A model generated the notes under the pieces. That model was not told where the DNA came from and did no database searches. It saw nothing but the letters and a program-made list of their open reading frames with translations. Of a stretch of 64,000 bases of DNA, positions 43,744 through 52,559 are shown in pieces; positions within the stretch are counted from its first letter, which is position 1, and each line of letters starts with the position of its first letter. The DNA comes from Clostridiales bacterium COT073_COT-073 (GTDB taxonomy: Bacteria > Bacillota > Clostridia > Lachnospirales > Vallitaleaceae), in contig RQYD01000008.1 of the NCBI GenBank assembly GCA_003858485.1, positions 107,221-171,220 on the forward strand, read 5' to 3'. A program made the translations under genes and the position numbers.

Positions 43744-44532
43744 CTAATTTTCCGAAAACCATTTCCCATAAATTTCATCATATTTTCCATTTTCCTTTAA
43801 TGTTTTCATACCTTTATTCAGGGCCTCCAATAATTTTGTATCCTCCTTACGCACACCAATTCCAAATTCCTCAGCCCCCAGGTCTTCCTGCAATACACGA
43901 TAGGCCTCTTCACCTTTGGTTTTCATATAATATCTGGCCAATACCTCATCCACTACAATCGCATCAGCCCGGCCAACTTCCAGATCCCGGAATACTTCTG
44001 TATTGGTGGCATATTCCGGAATTTCCTTTAAGCTTTCGGCAAATCCCTGCTTATTCCTGACTGCTGTCAAAGCCGAGGACTCTGCTTGCAGAGCCACACT
44101 TTTCCCAGCCAGATCAGCTAAAGTCTGGACCGATGAAGTTGACATCACAATTACAATTTGACGATTCGCCAGATACGGCTCACTAAATGCTACTTTTTCC
44201 TGACGCTGTGGTGTAATGGTATAGCCATTCCAAATCATATCAATATTTTTACTTTGCAGTTCTTTTTCTTTCATTGCCCAATCAATTGGTTGAAATTTTA
44301 ATTGCCATCCTTCAATCTCAGCAATTGCCCTAGCCAGCTCAACATCAAATCCGACCAATTCATTTTTTTCATCCCGAAAGCCCATGGGTGCAAAAGTATC
44401 ATCCAGGCCAATGATCCATTCTTTCTTCTCTGCACTGTTATTATTGGCATTTTCTTTATTTGCACTATTACTGCACGCACTCAAACCTAACACACAAACC
44501 ATCACTATTAAAATTCGCATTAATTTTTTCAT
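43744..44532 (-). CDS. Polar amino acid-binding lipoprotein
   Basis: The 262-residue family 3 solute-binding protein has signal and lipobox LGLSACSNS (Cys near residue 20) and an Asn-rich linker. The amino-acid-binding fold follows: DDTFAPMGFRDEKNELVGFD, LARAIAEIEGWQLKFQPIDW, IWNGYTITPQRQEKVAFSEP and EEFGIGVRKEDTKLLEALN. Ligand-type residues are of the polar amino acid class. With the permease and ATPase it forms an operon downstream of a T-box whose specifier looks like CAC, so histidine is the best guess; T-box control of His transporters of this layout is known in Firmicutes. Confidence 0.93.
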   Translation of the reverse strand: MKKLMRILIVMVCVLGLSACSNSANKENANNNSAEKKEWIIGLDDTFAPMGFRDEKNELVGFDVELARAIAEIEGWQLKFQPIDWAMKEKELQSKNIDMIWNGYTITPQRQEKVAFSEPYLANRQIVIVMSTSSVQTLADLAGKSVALQAESSALTAVRNKQGFAESLKEIPEYATNTEVFRDLEVGRADAIVVDEVLARYYMKTKGEEAYRVLQEDLGAEEFGIGVRKEDTKLLEALNKGMKTLKENGKYDEIYGKWFSEN

Positions 44533-44625
44533 TTTTCTTTTCCTTTCTTGATTCTGAGACTCTTCTTTTCCAATGTTTTTCTTTTTTCTATGGCTGAACT
44601 GATATGTCAGCCTGAGGATAAATGG

Positions 44626-44777
44626 AAATGTCTGCTTCGCAGCCGCTGATCTACACTACGATGCCAATAAACTTAGGTCTACCACCAACAAAATCCTGCC
44701 ACTCCGTGTCAGTCGTGCTTCGCACTTGTGATTTTGTCGGTGATGCGCCGGGAAATGAATATGCCCACTTCGTGGTC
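44626..44777. repeat. 152-bp direct repeat, copy A
   Basis: This copy is identical to copy B (44863-45014) except at three positions, with a 237-base offset. It contains mini-hairpins with the GCGAAGC/GCTTCGC core at 44634-44640 and 44717-44723, and CCACTTCGTGG near its end. GGAAATGAATATGCCCACTT is one of the conserved blocks. Confidence 0.92.
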
Positions 44778-44787
44778 AGGTTTTCTC

Positions 44788-44846
44788 CACCGTCAGACCA
44801 AATGCTTCGCATTTGCCGCACCTTTGGTGCTTCCTGTCTGACGGTG
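44788..44846. repeat. Spacer palindrome between the two 152-bp copies
   Basis: CACCGTCAGAC (44788-44798) pairs perfectly with GTCTGACGGTG (44836-44846). The loop holds AAATGCTTCGCATTT (another GCGAAGC mini-hairpin, 44804-44810) and GCACCTTTGGTGC. TCAGACCAAATGCTTCGCAT recurs at about 40555-40574. Confidence 0.8.
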
Positions 44847-44862
44847 AAGCATCGCAAAATGT

Positions 44863-45014
44863 AAATGTCTGCTTCGCAGCCGTTGATCCACACTACGATG
44901 CCAATAAACTTAGGTCTACCACCAACAAAATCCTGCCACTCCGTGTCAGTCGTGCTTCGCACTTGTGATTTTGTCGGTGATGTGCCGGGAAATGAATATG
45001 CCCACTTCGTGGTC
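44863..45014. repeat. 152-bp direct repeat, copy B
   Basis: 149 of 152 positions equal copy A at 44626-44777. GCTTCGC cores lie at 44871-44877 and 44954-44960. It starts right after the spacer and ends 25 bases before the T-box terminator's U run. Confidence 0.92.
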
Positions 45015-45036
45015 GCATTCATTTCCCTTGCGCGCA

Positions 45037-45316
45037 TCAAAAAAGCTCCCGTCCTTTGGACTAATCCAAAGGACGAGAGCTGCTCTCGTGGTTCCACCTT
45101 TATTCAATAATGCCTCACGACATTATCCTCAGCGGGTACTATCATACCCTTGCACATAACGGGTGCGAGCTCCGGATAAAACTACTGTCATTCGCCTTAC
45201 CTGCTCCAAGATGTGTTTCAAAAACTTTCCTTATACATTCTCACCAGCCATGTACTCTCTGAAAATTCCGGTTTTCTACTCTTTCTCTTCAACGCATTTA
45301 AATGTTAAATTGTTAT
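45037..45316 (-). promoter_or_regulatory. T-box riboswitch leader, probable histidine specifier
   Basis: Read on the minus strand the leader has Stem I with AGAGAG...GGCTGGTGAGAATG (AG-bulge and distal loop elements). The specifier region is GAAACACATCTTGGAGC, where the pattern 'codon-A-UC-UUGGAGC' gives CAC (45213-45215, His). The T-box AAGGTGGAACCACGAG is at 45085-45100. A strong terminator follows, with arms AGCTCCCGTCCTTTGGA (45044-45060) and TCCAAAGGACGAGAGCT (45065-45081) and then a U run. Uncharged tRNA would pair with the T-box and allow readthrough into the amino acid transporter genes. The leader is certain; the specifier assignment is by pattern only. Confidence 0.93.
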
Positions 45317-45323
45317 GTTTCGG

Positions 45324-45352
45324 ATGATAACACAGTTTTTTAAAGCTGTCAA
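45324..45352 (-). promoter_or_regulatory. Promoter of the T-box leader
   Basis: Minus strand TTGACA (45347-45352), 17-base spacer, TATCAT (45324-45329). A perfect -35 and ideal spacing predict a start near 45316, just before Stem I of the T-box. Confidence 0.82.
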
Positions 45353-45490
45353 GCATAATTTTCAGTTTTTTAAAAAATATTTTTCTTAATGTTCTAATCA
45401 TCTCTTTTACCAACCATCAACTTAAATCAGATCATAAACATATATCTTGTTTAACTATTTTCGGATTTGAATCAGAAAAATCCATTATAA

Positions 45491-45524
45491 AGAAAAAAAG
45501 ACCCCTACTGCTTTCAGCAGGGGC
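45491..45524 (-). terminator. Rho-independent terminator, distal
   Basis: CCCCT/AGGGG with CTG/CAG form a 9-pair stem (45502-45523) with one G.T pair, followed on the minus strand by TTTTTTT (45492-45499). It is the second terminator after the response-regulator gene. Confidence 0.7.
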
Positions 45525-45617
45525 AGAGGAAGGAAATTTATTTAAAAGAACATCTTTTAGATTTCTTTTAAATCAATTCAATTAAATTTACACAATGTTA
45601 TTTTATAATACTTGATT

Positions 45618-45647
45618 CAAAAAAGATACTAACTAAAGTTAGTATCT
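45618..45647 (-). terminator. Rho-independent terminator after the sensor operon
   Basis: AGATACTAACT (45624-45634) and AGTTAGTATCT (45637-45647) are perfect complements with a 2-base centre, and the minus strand continues with six T's. It lies about 130 bases after the response-regulator stop codon. Confidence 0.7.
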
Positions 45648-45774
45648 GAATTTTTCTAAAATCCATTTTATTTTTCTGAGAATTTTTGCTTTTAGCTAAG
45701 CAAATAACTGGCTCACCATAGCTTATAGTAACTTGGACACAGCCTGTACCTGGCACAAAATTAAATTCTGAAAT

Positions 45775-46413
45775 TTACACCTCATTCTCCATATCAATCA
45801 CAATTCCCGATACCCTAGCCTTAACCGCCAACTCCGTTCGGCTTTGGCAACCGGTTTTAACCAGCATTCGATTTAAATATTGCTTCACCGTGCCTTCCGT
45901 CATATTTAATCGTTCTCCGATTTTTCCATTTGAAACTCCGCTTGTTAAAATTCGCAGAATTTCCAGCTCTTTGCTTGTAAACTCGGTGGTATCTGCCAAT
46001 CCGATTTTAACTGCCGGTAAATGCCCCGGATAGACTGACTCTCCCTTCATTGTCCGATCCATTATTTCCAAAATTGCTTCTTCCGAAGATTCTTTATACC
46101 AAAAACTGTCTACCCCGATCTCCTTGGCTCTTTCTATCCATGAACATTCCGGCATTGATGTAACGGCAATGATTTTAATGGTCGGGTCTGATTTCTTGAT
46201 CCGTTCGGCAACCGCCAAACCATTAGAGCCATCATTCATCAAAATATCCATAATAATTAAGTCTATTTTTTGGGAAAGCGTATAAGCATAAGCATAGGCT
46301 GCCGAAGAAACCGATCCTGCCAACTCATAACGCTCACAGGAGGCGATATACATTTCAAAAAGACGGCGTGACATATATTGATCATCGACGACTAAAACCT
46401 TACTTTTTATCAT
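45775..46413 (-). CDS. NarL/LuxR-type response regulator
   Basis: The 212-residue protein has a receiver domain (residues 1-120: KVLVVDDQYMSRRLFEMY, phospho-acceptor Asp in LIIMDILMNDGSNG, Thr in IIAVTSMPE) and a C-terminal LuxR-type helix-turn-helix (LTSKELEILRILTSGVSNGK, then RLNMTEGTVKQYLNRMLVK). It overlaps the histidine kinase gene by 4 bases and is its cognate partner. Target genes are unknown; the amidase and zinc-ribbon genes upstream in the same direction are candidates by position only. Confidence 0.95.
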   Translation of the reverse strand: MIKSKVLVVDDQYMSRRLFEMYIASCERYELAGSVSSAAYAYAYTLSQKIDLIIMDILMNDGSNGLAVAERIKKSDPTIKIIAVTSMPECSWIERAKEIGVDSFWYKESSEEAILEIMDRTMKGESVYPGHLPAVKIGLADTTEFTSKELEILRILTSGVSNGKIGERLNMTEGTVKQYLNRMLVKTGCQSRTELAVKARVSGIVIDMENEV

Positions 46414-47663
46414 TGTTCTTCCTTTCCATGGGCAAATGTAATGGTCAGTCTAAACTCCGGACTGCTTTGTATTTCCATAATTCCTCCGGCCAGTTCAACC
46501 GTTCGCCGCAAATTAGCCAGACCGCCGGTTTCCTCTATTTCTTTACATGGCGGTATGCCATTGTTTGTAATTACACACATTATTTTCTGATCAGAACTGA
46601 TTTGCACTTGTGTCTCATCACCTAAAGCATGGCGCGCTGTATTGGTCATACATTCAAAAATTGCTTTCAGTATAATTTCCCTGATATTTTTTTCAGTCGG
46701 CAGATCACCATTCAAACAGATCCGAATTCCCAAGACAGAGGCTGCCTGGAGCAGTCCTTCCAGATCATCATCTTCTTCCCTTTGAATTTCATTTTTAAGA
46801 GCAGCCACCGTGTATTGCCACATAACTGCTAAATCATTATCCTCTTGCTCATTGCTTTGTTCTAATTTTAAACGCAAAGCCAGCAAAAATCGTCCAAGAT
46901 AATTGTGGATCCGCATCTTGGCTGCCAATATTTCTTTTTCTCTGGTAATAGCCTTGACATTCTGACCATATTGCTTCAGTCTGGCATTGATTTCCATTAA
47001 TTTCTGCTTATTGGCTGATAATTCATTATTTAGCCGATATTGCTGACTGACATCATAAGCAATCGTTTCAATGATCTCTCCATGCCGGATCCGATGAAAG
47101 CTCCAGAAAAAATCCTGAATTTGAAGAACTGTCTGGTTCTCAGTACTTAAAACAATGGTTTCCTCATTAAAATCACGCGCCAGCAAGCGTTCATAACAAT
47201 ATCTTTCATTGACCATCCCATCGCCAAACAATTGCTGACTGATCTTATGCATCTGTTTATTCACCAGTAAAGGATGCCCATCCAAAGTTGAAAAACAAAT
47301 ACCATCAGGTAGCGCATTCAAACTTTCCCTGATCGAATCGGCGGTCAGCATATTTTGTTTTGCAGCCAAAAAGCTCACCCTGATCGCTGCCTGGATCACC
47401 GCGATCCCGCTAAACCAAAACCAGATCGTCTTAACGGACTGAGAACAAATAAAAAAACACCAGGACGTTTCTTCCCCATTTAGATCTGCGATCCCCTGGG
47501 TCAGCAAAAAGGTGGCAATGGTCATAATAATAGAAAAAAACAGGAGCTTTCCCTTTATCCGCAAACCAATCATATATACCAACTGAAAAATCGACACTGT
47601 TAAAAGGATCATTCCTACAATCGCCAATGAAATCCGGTCAATATCTGTCATTTGATAAATCAT
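46410..47663 (-). CDS. Sensor histidine kinase, HisKA_3-type
   Basis: The protein has 417 residues from ATG 47663 (MIYQMTDIDRISL), behind AAAGGAG. Three or four membrane segments lie within 1-110 (ISLAIVGMILLTVSIFQLVY and following). A PAS-like region (ALPDGICFSTLDGHPLLVNK) is next, then a coiled coil, then MRIHNYLGRFLLALRLKLEQ with the likely phospho-His in the H-N-x-x-G arrangement of this class. The ATPase domain has the N-box FECMTNTARHA and the G-boxes NNGIPP and ETGGLANLRRTVELAGG. It overlaps both neighbours by 4 bases. Confidence 0.9.
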   Translation of the reverse strand: MIYQMTDIDRISLAIVGMILLTVSIFQLVYMIGLRIKGKLLFFSIIMTIATFLLTQGIADLNGEETSWCFFICSQSVKTIWFWFSGIAVIQAAIRVSFLAAKQNMLTADSIRESLNALPDGICFSTLDGHPLLVNKQMHKISQQLFGDGMVNERYCYERLLARDFNEETIVLSTENQTVLQIQDFFWSFHRIRHGEIIETIAYDVSQQYRLNNELSANKQKLMEINARLKQYGQNVKAITREKEILAAKMRIHNYLGRFLLALRLKLEQSNEQEDNDLAVMWQYTVAALKNEIQREEDDDLEGLLQAASVLGIRICLNGDLPTEKNIREIILKAIFECMTNTARHALGDETQVQISSDQKIMCVITNNGIPPCKEIEETGGLANLRRTVELAGGIMEIQSSPEFRLTITFAHGKEEQ

Positions 47664-49360
47664 TTTTGCTCCTTTCCTGCCATCATTTCCATCTGGCAGC
47701 AAGGCAGCAGCAAAGAAATATATTCTGTTCCATCGGATTCTTTTATTTCTAATGTTCCGTTCTGGTTTTTTATTTTAGTTTGCCAGACATCTACTGGCAA
47801 GTAAATAGAAGTATCTACCTCTATCTTCAAACAAATTTGATTTCCGGCTAATGCCAGGTACAACATAATTGCCCTGGAATTTGGCAAAGCCGCTTCAACC
47901 ACCTGCTCAATAAATTCATAAAAAATAAGCACCACTGCTGATGGCAAAGCCGCAATTTCCTTGATATCCGCCGCACATGATATGCCGCATAACTTCAAAG
48001 CTTCCAATAGTTCATAAATCGCCAACGTCAGTTCACTACCCGATATTTCTTCCATTTGGTCTGCCAGCAGCATTAAATTGGCCCGCCGTTTGATATAGGC
48101 CACCAGCACATTCGCATCTTGAATGGCCTTTCGTTTTTCGGCAGTATTTCCGGAAAAACCCGCAAATAAACTTTCCAATACATTTACCTGATCACGGACA
48201 TCAGACGCAATGGCATCATAAAGCCGACTTTGTTCTTCGATTTGAATCTGACTGGCCATCAATTGATTTTCCGCATCGATCAAATCGTTCTCTTCCTGCA
48301 AGACATCAACATAATTCGCCAGCTCCTTGTTCAAATGATTGATCTGGGAAATATCTTTCAGCCAATAGCTAATACCGCCATCGATCGGCTGACTTTTTAA
48401 TACCATATTGCCATCAGGCAAAACGACCGGCTGAGTTTGTGCTACTTTCACCTGTTCCGGTGTCACCGCCAGGCTTTTATCCGAAACATAGCAAAAAGCA
48501 TTATTGTCATCCATAATTCCAGCACCAATTGAAGCCATATTCCAAAAATTGCCATAATTATCATTAACGGGAAATAAACGCACCAATATCAGGCACTCGA
48601 TAAAAGCTGCCAGTACAAAACTGCCAACCTCCGGCGGTTTAATCATCTCCAACACCAGATATGAAAAATCAGTTTGAATCATATAAACCAGAGCATACAT
48701 TGCGCCAAAGGCAATCGGCAGAATCGGCAGCCAAATTCTTTTTCTGATGCCGGGAACACGGCAGCGCATCAAAGCTGCAATCAGGGCCGCCAATAGCATA
48801 CAGCCGATCCAAATCATAGCCGCAAAATAAATGGCCCTATACTGTACATCCGTCCCCGTCCACCGTTCCGGATGGCCATAAAACCAAAAGGCTTTCTGAT
48901 GCAGATCATTGGTTAAAATCAAAGCCAATAATAATGTTGACGGCAGATATAGTAATTTCCAAAAGCGGTTGATCCCCTGATCTTCGGCCTTGCCGATATG
49001 CAGGACCGAAAACAGGATAAACAGCGGGATAAAAAGCATTGGCAAATAATATAGATAATCGACATACCGCCCAATCACATGGCCCTTTGGAATATAAGTA
49101 TATTTTAAAGTCCGAAGGCCCATCCAAAAAATCATCAACACCGCTGACTGAAATAAATACCAGCGCACCGGCCGCTGCAGGATCCGAATTTGCAGCTGTC
49201 TTGACCAGAGCAGCAAAGCAAAGGTGTACAGGAAAAAAATAAGATTATTATAGGAAAACGGCAATTCCACCTTTTGGGCGAGCAAACGCACAAAACAGGA
49301 AAGCGCCACCAGGACCAAACAAATTAAATCTATCCGCTTTGTTCTTTGACTGAAGTACAT
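47660..49360 (-). CDS. Seven-membrane-segment sensor with degenerate kinase-like C-terminus
   Basis: The 566-residue protein has about seven hydrophobic segments in residues 1-265 (for example LICLVLVALSCFVRLLAQ), then a PAS-like region (IGAGIMDDNNAFCYVSD). A long coiled coil follows (DVLQEENDLIDAENQLMASQ), then a C-terminal domain of kinase-ATPase shape. A clear phospho-His motif and G-boxes are lacking: the region after RLYDAIASDVRDQVNVLES contains no H-box. It therefore probably senses a signal and acts with the complete kinase encoded next to it (4-base overlap). The signal is unknown. Confidence 0.75.
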   Translation of the reverse strand: MYFSQRTKRIDLICLVLVALSCFVRLLAQKVELPFSYNNLIFFLYTFALLLWSRQLQIRILQRPVRWYLFQSAVLMIFWMGLRTLKYTYIPKGHVIGRYVDYLYYLPMLFIPLFILFSVLHIGKAEDQGINRFWKLLYLPSTLLLALILTNDLHQKAFWFYGHPERWTGTDVQYRAIYFAAMIWIGCMLLAALIAALMRCRVPGIRKRIWLPILPIAFGAMYALVYMIQTDFSYLVLEMIKPPEVGSFVLAAFIECLILVRLFPVNDNYGNFWNMASIGAGIMDDNNAFCYVSDKSLAVTPEQVKVAQTQPVVLPDGNMVLKSQPIDGGISYWLKDISQINHLNKELANYVDVLQEENDLIDAENQLMASQIQIEEQSRLYDAIASDVRDQVNVLESLFAGFSGNTAEKRKAIQDANVLVAYIKRRANLMLLADQMEEISGSELTLAIYELLEALKLCGISCAADIKEIAALPSAVVLIFYEFIEQVVEAALPNSRAIMLYLALAGNQICLKIEVDTSIYLPVDVWQTKIKNQNGTLEIKESDGTEYISLLLPCCQMEMMAGKEQK

Positions 49361-49431
49361 GACTCTCCCTCCCTGAAAAATCGCATCGGTTATATAATCA
49401 CATTCTCTTACCCGCGCATCTTTTTCTCAAT

Positions 49432-50808
49432 TTACTTCAGAGTTTTCGTGTTTAAAAAATACTGATCAACCCCATTGGCGATCCCCTGAACGATCTTATG
49501 CTGATATTCGTCTGTAGCCATTCGTTGATCTTCTTCGGGGTTAGTCATATAACCCATTTCCACAATGGTGACCGGTACCTGCGACCAATTTACCCCGCTC
49601 ATACTATCGGTTTCCCATACATATTGCCTGCGACAGCCGGTGGCCCGGACCAGTTCATCTAAAACATTGGTTGACAGCAATTTACTTGACTGATATAAAT
49701 GTCCGTTAAACGTATTTTTAGCTGTCTGACAAATGGTCATTGCCCCATTGGTGGAGGCATTGTCCGAGCCATTGGCATGGATCCTGAGAAAGACATCGGC
49801 CTGAGCATCATTGGCCACTTTAGCTCTTTCTGAATTACTGATATTTACATCATGCTCAGTTCGAACCATTATCACTTGATATCCCCGCTCCTCCAATTCC
49901 TGCTGTAGTTTTAGAGAAACGATCAAATTAAGTTCGTATTCATAAAGGCCGGTGATCGTACCTCTGGTTCCGCTGGATACTTTGGGCTTGGTCACTACTG
50001 CCCCTGGGCCAATTGGTTCATGCTCACGATTGCCGACTTTTTGATGACCGGCATCAATCACCACCAGCAACTGCTTAGCTGTCGCTGCATTTGTCTGACT
50101 TTTTTCCTGGCCATCTGCTGCTACTCCCTGAGCGCTTTCCACCAGCGGCTGCTCCTTGGCATCCGCTTGACTTTTTTCTTCTCTGCTTTCCCGGCTTTTT
50201 TCCGGATCTGATTGGGCCTGCCTGGTCTGCCGGTTTTCGTTTGATCCTTGCTGGTTTAGGGAAATGGCCTGATTCTTTGGTTTTCCTTCAGCCGTTTTCC
50301 CATTCTGAACCTCCGCCAAAGTTTTTTCTTTTTTATTTTCGGCTTCTGATCCTTCTTTTTCCCTGGACTGGCTATTTTCGGTCTGTGTCTTTGCATTTTG
50401 AATCAGCTGTTTTGGTGCCGACTTTTTTTCACCAACTTCCGATTTCTGCCGATTTTCACTTGATCCTTGCTGATCGGAAGAAATGGCCTGATCCTTGGAG
50501 TTTTCTTCAGACGTTTTTCCATTTTCAGCCTTAGCCAAAGTTTTTTCTTTTTTATTTTTGGCCTCTGATCCTTCTTTTTCCTTGGACTGGCTATTTTCGA
50601 TCTGTGTCTTTGCATTTTGAATCAGCTGTTTTGGTGCTGACTGACTGACCTGATGACGGGTTTCATTTCCTCCCAAATCTTCTGTTTTCAAGGCCTCTGG
50701 CATATTGTTTGATATCAATTGACTGCGTTGATAGACCCAAAATCCACCCGCTGATAGCAAACCGATCATCACCATCAGGCTTAAAATTATTTTCCATCTT
50801 ACTGGCAT
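49432..50808 (-). CDS. N-acetylmuramoyl-L-alanine amidase (Amidase_3) with internal repeats
   Basis: The 458-residue exported cell-wall hydrolase cuts the amide between muramic acid and the stem peptide. There is one N-terminal membrane segment ([20 protein letters not shown], residues 6-25). A low-complexity Lys/Glu/Gln linker follows in which a block of about 75 residues occurs twice ([13 protein letters not shown] starts each). The catalytic domain starts near residue 247: [18 protein letters not shown] (zinc His), [18 protein letters not shown] (second His) and [20 protein letters not shown] (catalytic Glu). It overlaps the zinc-ribbon gene by one base, so the pair is cotranscribed. Confidence 0.93.
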   Translation of the reverse strand: MPVRWKIILSLMVMIGLLSAGGFWVYQRSQLISNNMPEALKTEDLGGNETRHQVSQSAPKQLIQNAKTQIENSQSKEKEGSEAKNKKEKTLAKAENGKTSEENSKDQAISSDQQGSSENRQKSEVGEKKSAPKQLIQNAKTQTENSQSREKEGSEAENKKEKTLAEVQNGKTAEGKPKNQAISLNQQGSNENRQTRQAQSDPEKSRESREEKSQADAKEQPLVESAQGVAADGQEKSQTNAATAKQLLVVIDAGHQKVGNREHEPIGPGAVVTKPKVSSGTRGTITGLYEYELNLIVSLKLQQELEERGYQVIMVRTEHDVNISNSERAKVANDAQADVFLRIHANGSDNASTNGAMTICQTAKNTFNGHLYQSSKLLSTNVLDELVRATGCRRQYVWETDSMSGVNWSQVPVTIVEMGYMTNPEEDQRMATDEYQHKIVQGIANGVDQYFLNTKTLK

Positions 50809-51872
50809 TAGCGGTACCCCTGCTCTTTTTCAAATTGGATAATTAAATCTTTATTGGCTACTTCATATTGATTAAATACATTTTCATTAAAATCATTTGG
50901 CTCAATCGTTCCCATATACCAGCTTTTCTCATTAAAATAAGCCTGCAATCCTTGATCGGCAAAGCGTCGGCCATGCCGGGCATAGATCTCATTCCGGGCA
51001 ATCCTGCATTCTTCAGCCGATAGACCAGCCAAATCAGATTTTTGCAAGTAGCGCTGATTGCTTTCCGGTAAAATATATTCGCTCACTTCCGGTACCTTCT
51101 CCGGCTCTACTGTTTCCGGCTGCTGAATCACTTGCTCCTGATCTTTTTGAGTCTCTTGCTTTTTCTTGTCCTGATCTGAAGTTTTCTTTTCAAATGTTTT
51201 AACACTCTTGGTTTTCTTGAATTTCCCTGTTTCAGTCTTCGTGTCTGATCCTTCACTTGTTTCTTTAGAGGTCTGTTTTGGTTTAGACTCTTCCTGGTCA
51301 GAGCCCTGCTGGTCTTTGCTTTCTTTTTTATTTTTTTCTTTTTTATCAGACACCTTTTTATCCGCCGCTTTTTTATCAGCGTTTTTTTTCTGCTTAGTTT
51401 CGGTTTTTTCTGAGCTTTGCTCCTCCTTAACTCCTATACTGCTGATTACTGCTTCATTTGTTTCAGAACCTGACTTTAACAAAAATAACACAGCCGTCAA
51501 AACAACTCCCAGCAAAACAACCGCCATAATCAATCCTATCCAAAGACCCTTACCTGATTTTTTGGCAGGAGCTGCCGGTTGGCCGGAATATCCATAATAT
51601 CCGGTATTCTCATACTGAGGCATTGAATCGACTCCCATCATCTGACCAGGCTGAACCTGGATATTTGGGTCATAATTAGGCATATTTCCTGTTTCGCCGT
51701 ACCCATACTGCATCCCCTGCTCTCCAGCCGAATAGTTTCCGGCAGCATAATCGCCGGCCGAAACTTCAACTGTCCTATCATCCGCTATTTCAATTATTTG
51801 ACCCCCACACTGGGAACAAAACTGTACATACTGTTGTTCCTGATAGCCGCAACGCGAACATTGTCTCACCAT
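50808..51872 (-). CDS. Membrane protein with N-terminal zinc ribbon and C-terminal YARHG domain
   Basis: In the 354-residue protein a four-cysteine zinc ribbon ([20 protein letters not shown], residues 4-23) is followed by a Gly/Tyr-rich stretch, one membrane segment ([20 protein letters not shown] near 110-130) and a charged linker of about 130 residues. The last 90 residues are a YARHG domain ([20 protein letters not shown]), an extracellular domain of unknown role found in clostridial surface proteins. The shape predicts cytoplasmic zinc ribbon and exterior YARHG domain. It forms a two-gene unit with the amidase, which suggests a cell-wall function. Confidence 0.88.
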   Translation of the reverse strand: MVRQCSRCGYQEQQYVQFCSQCGGQIIEIADDRTVEVSAGDYAAGNYSAGEQGMQYGYGETGNMPNYDPNIQVQPGQMMGVDSMPQYENTGYYGYSGQPAAPAKKSGKGLWIGLIMAVVLLGVVLTAVLFLLKSGSETNEAVISSIGVKEEQSSEKTETKQKKNADKKAADKKVSDKKEKNKKESKDQQGSDQEESKPKQTSKETSEGSDTKTETGKFKKTKSVKTFEKKTSDQDKKKQETQKDQEQVIQQPETVEPEKVPEVSEYILPESNQRYLQKSDLAGLSAEECRIARNEIYARHGRRFADQGLQAYFNEKSWYMGTIEPNDFNENVFNQYEVANKDLIIQFEKEQGYR

Positions 51873-51983
51873 CTTTATTCCTCCTGTTAAGTTCTAACTT
51901 CAACTACTTGCATTTTACTCTTATCTTCAAGCTATTGCTTCATTAAAATGCCTATTTAGGACAACTGCCACATATTTCATTTG

Positions 51984-52082
51984 TTCAGCATATCACAAAA
52001 TTTGAAAAACATCAAGAAAACCTGCCAAAGCTCATAACAAATGGGCTATTGTATTTTAAGATTTTCATACCAGATATAAGAT
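51984..52082. repeat. Dispersed repeat, copy 1
   Basis: The segment TTCAGCATATCA...AACATCAAGAAA...CTATTGTATTTTAAGATTTT is repeated in diverged form at 53661-53763. Both copies lie about 110 bases upstream of a gene start (51872 and 53555). The inner part, from about 52042, resembles one end of the element at 3581-3680. Confidence 0.65.
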
Positions 52083-52259
52083 AATTGTCCAATATTCCAA
52101 TACATACAAATCATATTTGAATTTGCAGATAGTACAGCGGTAATTCTCTTTTTTTATTTCATTCTTTATGTCTTCAATAAATCTAAAATATGTTTCGTCC
52201 ATTTCAGATAACTTGAGGGCAACAGGAATTATAACTCCCTGCTTCTCTTTTCCTATATG
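52065..52259 (-). pseudogene. Unidentified coding remnant
   Basis: A minus-strand frame of about 64 codons without start (HIGKEKQGVIIPVALKLSEM, then DETYFRFIEDIKNEIKKENY) has natural codon use and an amphipathic helix. It has no start codon and ends in the repeat at 51984-52082. Another frame just upstream begins MKNIAHQLLLTYRKRE and could be its detached N-terminus after a frameshift. I cannot name the family. Confidence 0.35.
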
Positions 52260-52381
52260 TCAGCAATAGTTGATGTGCTATGTTTTTCATTTTTTCTGTC
52301 CTTTCTCTTTAATTTTGAGCAATAAAAAACAGTAAACCGATTTGATTTGCTGTTTTTGTTTTGGTCTTTTATTAATTCGTT

Positions 52382-52530
52382 ACTCAACTTTCCCATGTTC
52401 CTTGGAACAGTCTTTTTTATGGCATGTGCCACGATAGCATCTTTTCGTAGAAAAGTGCGAAAGCGGTGTGCAACCGCAATCTTACAAAGTAAGTTGCGAA
52501 AGGCTCGTTAAATGGATGGGAAAGTTGAGT
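52382..52530. repeat. Complete palindromic-element family copy (149 bp)
   Basis: ACTCAACTTTCCCA (52382-52395) and TGGGAAAGTTGAGT (52517-52530) are perfect terminal inverted repeats. The inside shares GTTCCTTGGAACAGTCTTTT and GGCTCGTTAAATGG with the 35367 copy, and TTTTCGTAGAAAAGTGCGAA with the 41230 copy, in a different order, showing the modular build. Confidence 0.9.
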
Positions 52531-52559
52531 TCGTTAGTAATAAGCAAAAATTTTTTCAA

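Larger units (their letters stand above)
44533..45036. other. Transcribed leader segment made of a duplicated repeat
   Basis: This 504-base stretch between the T-box terminator and the binding-protein gene contains two copies of a 152-bp unit and a hairpin spacer (listed separately). No credible gene is present. If the T-box reads through, this whole segment becomes part of the mRNA leader. Confidence 0.7.
51873..52559. other. Gene-poor stretch with repeats and a remnant
   Basis: The 687-base gap contains the repeat at 51984-52082, an unidentified coding remnant (52065-52259) and one palindromic element (52382-52530). The remainder is AT-rich without clear signals. Confidence 0.6.

Noticed and set aside
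44651..45097. Open frame of about 148 codons across the duplicated 152-bp unit and the T-box terminator
   Set aside because: It repeats itself because the DNA is duplicated, overlaps the T-box structure and has no ribosome site.
50091..50534. Plus-strand open frame opposite the amidase linker
   Set aside because: It is rich in Phe, Leu and Pro as expected from the reverse of a Lys/Glu repeat; not a gene.
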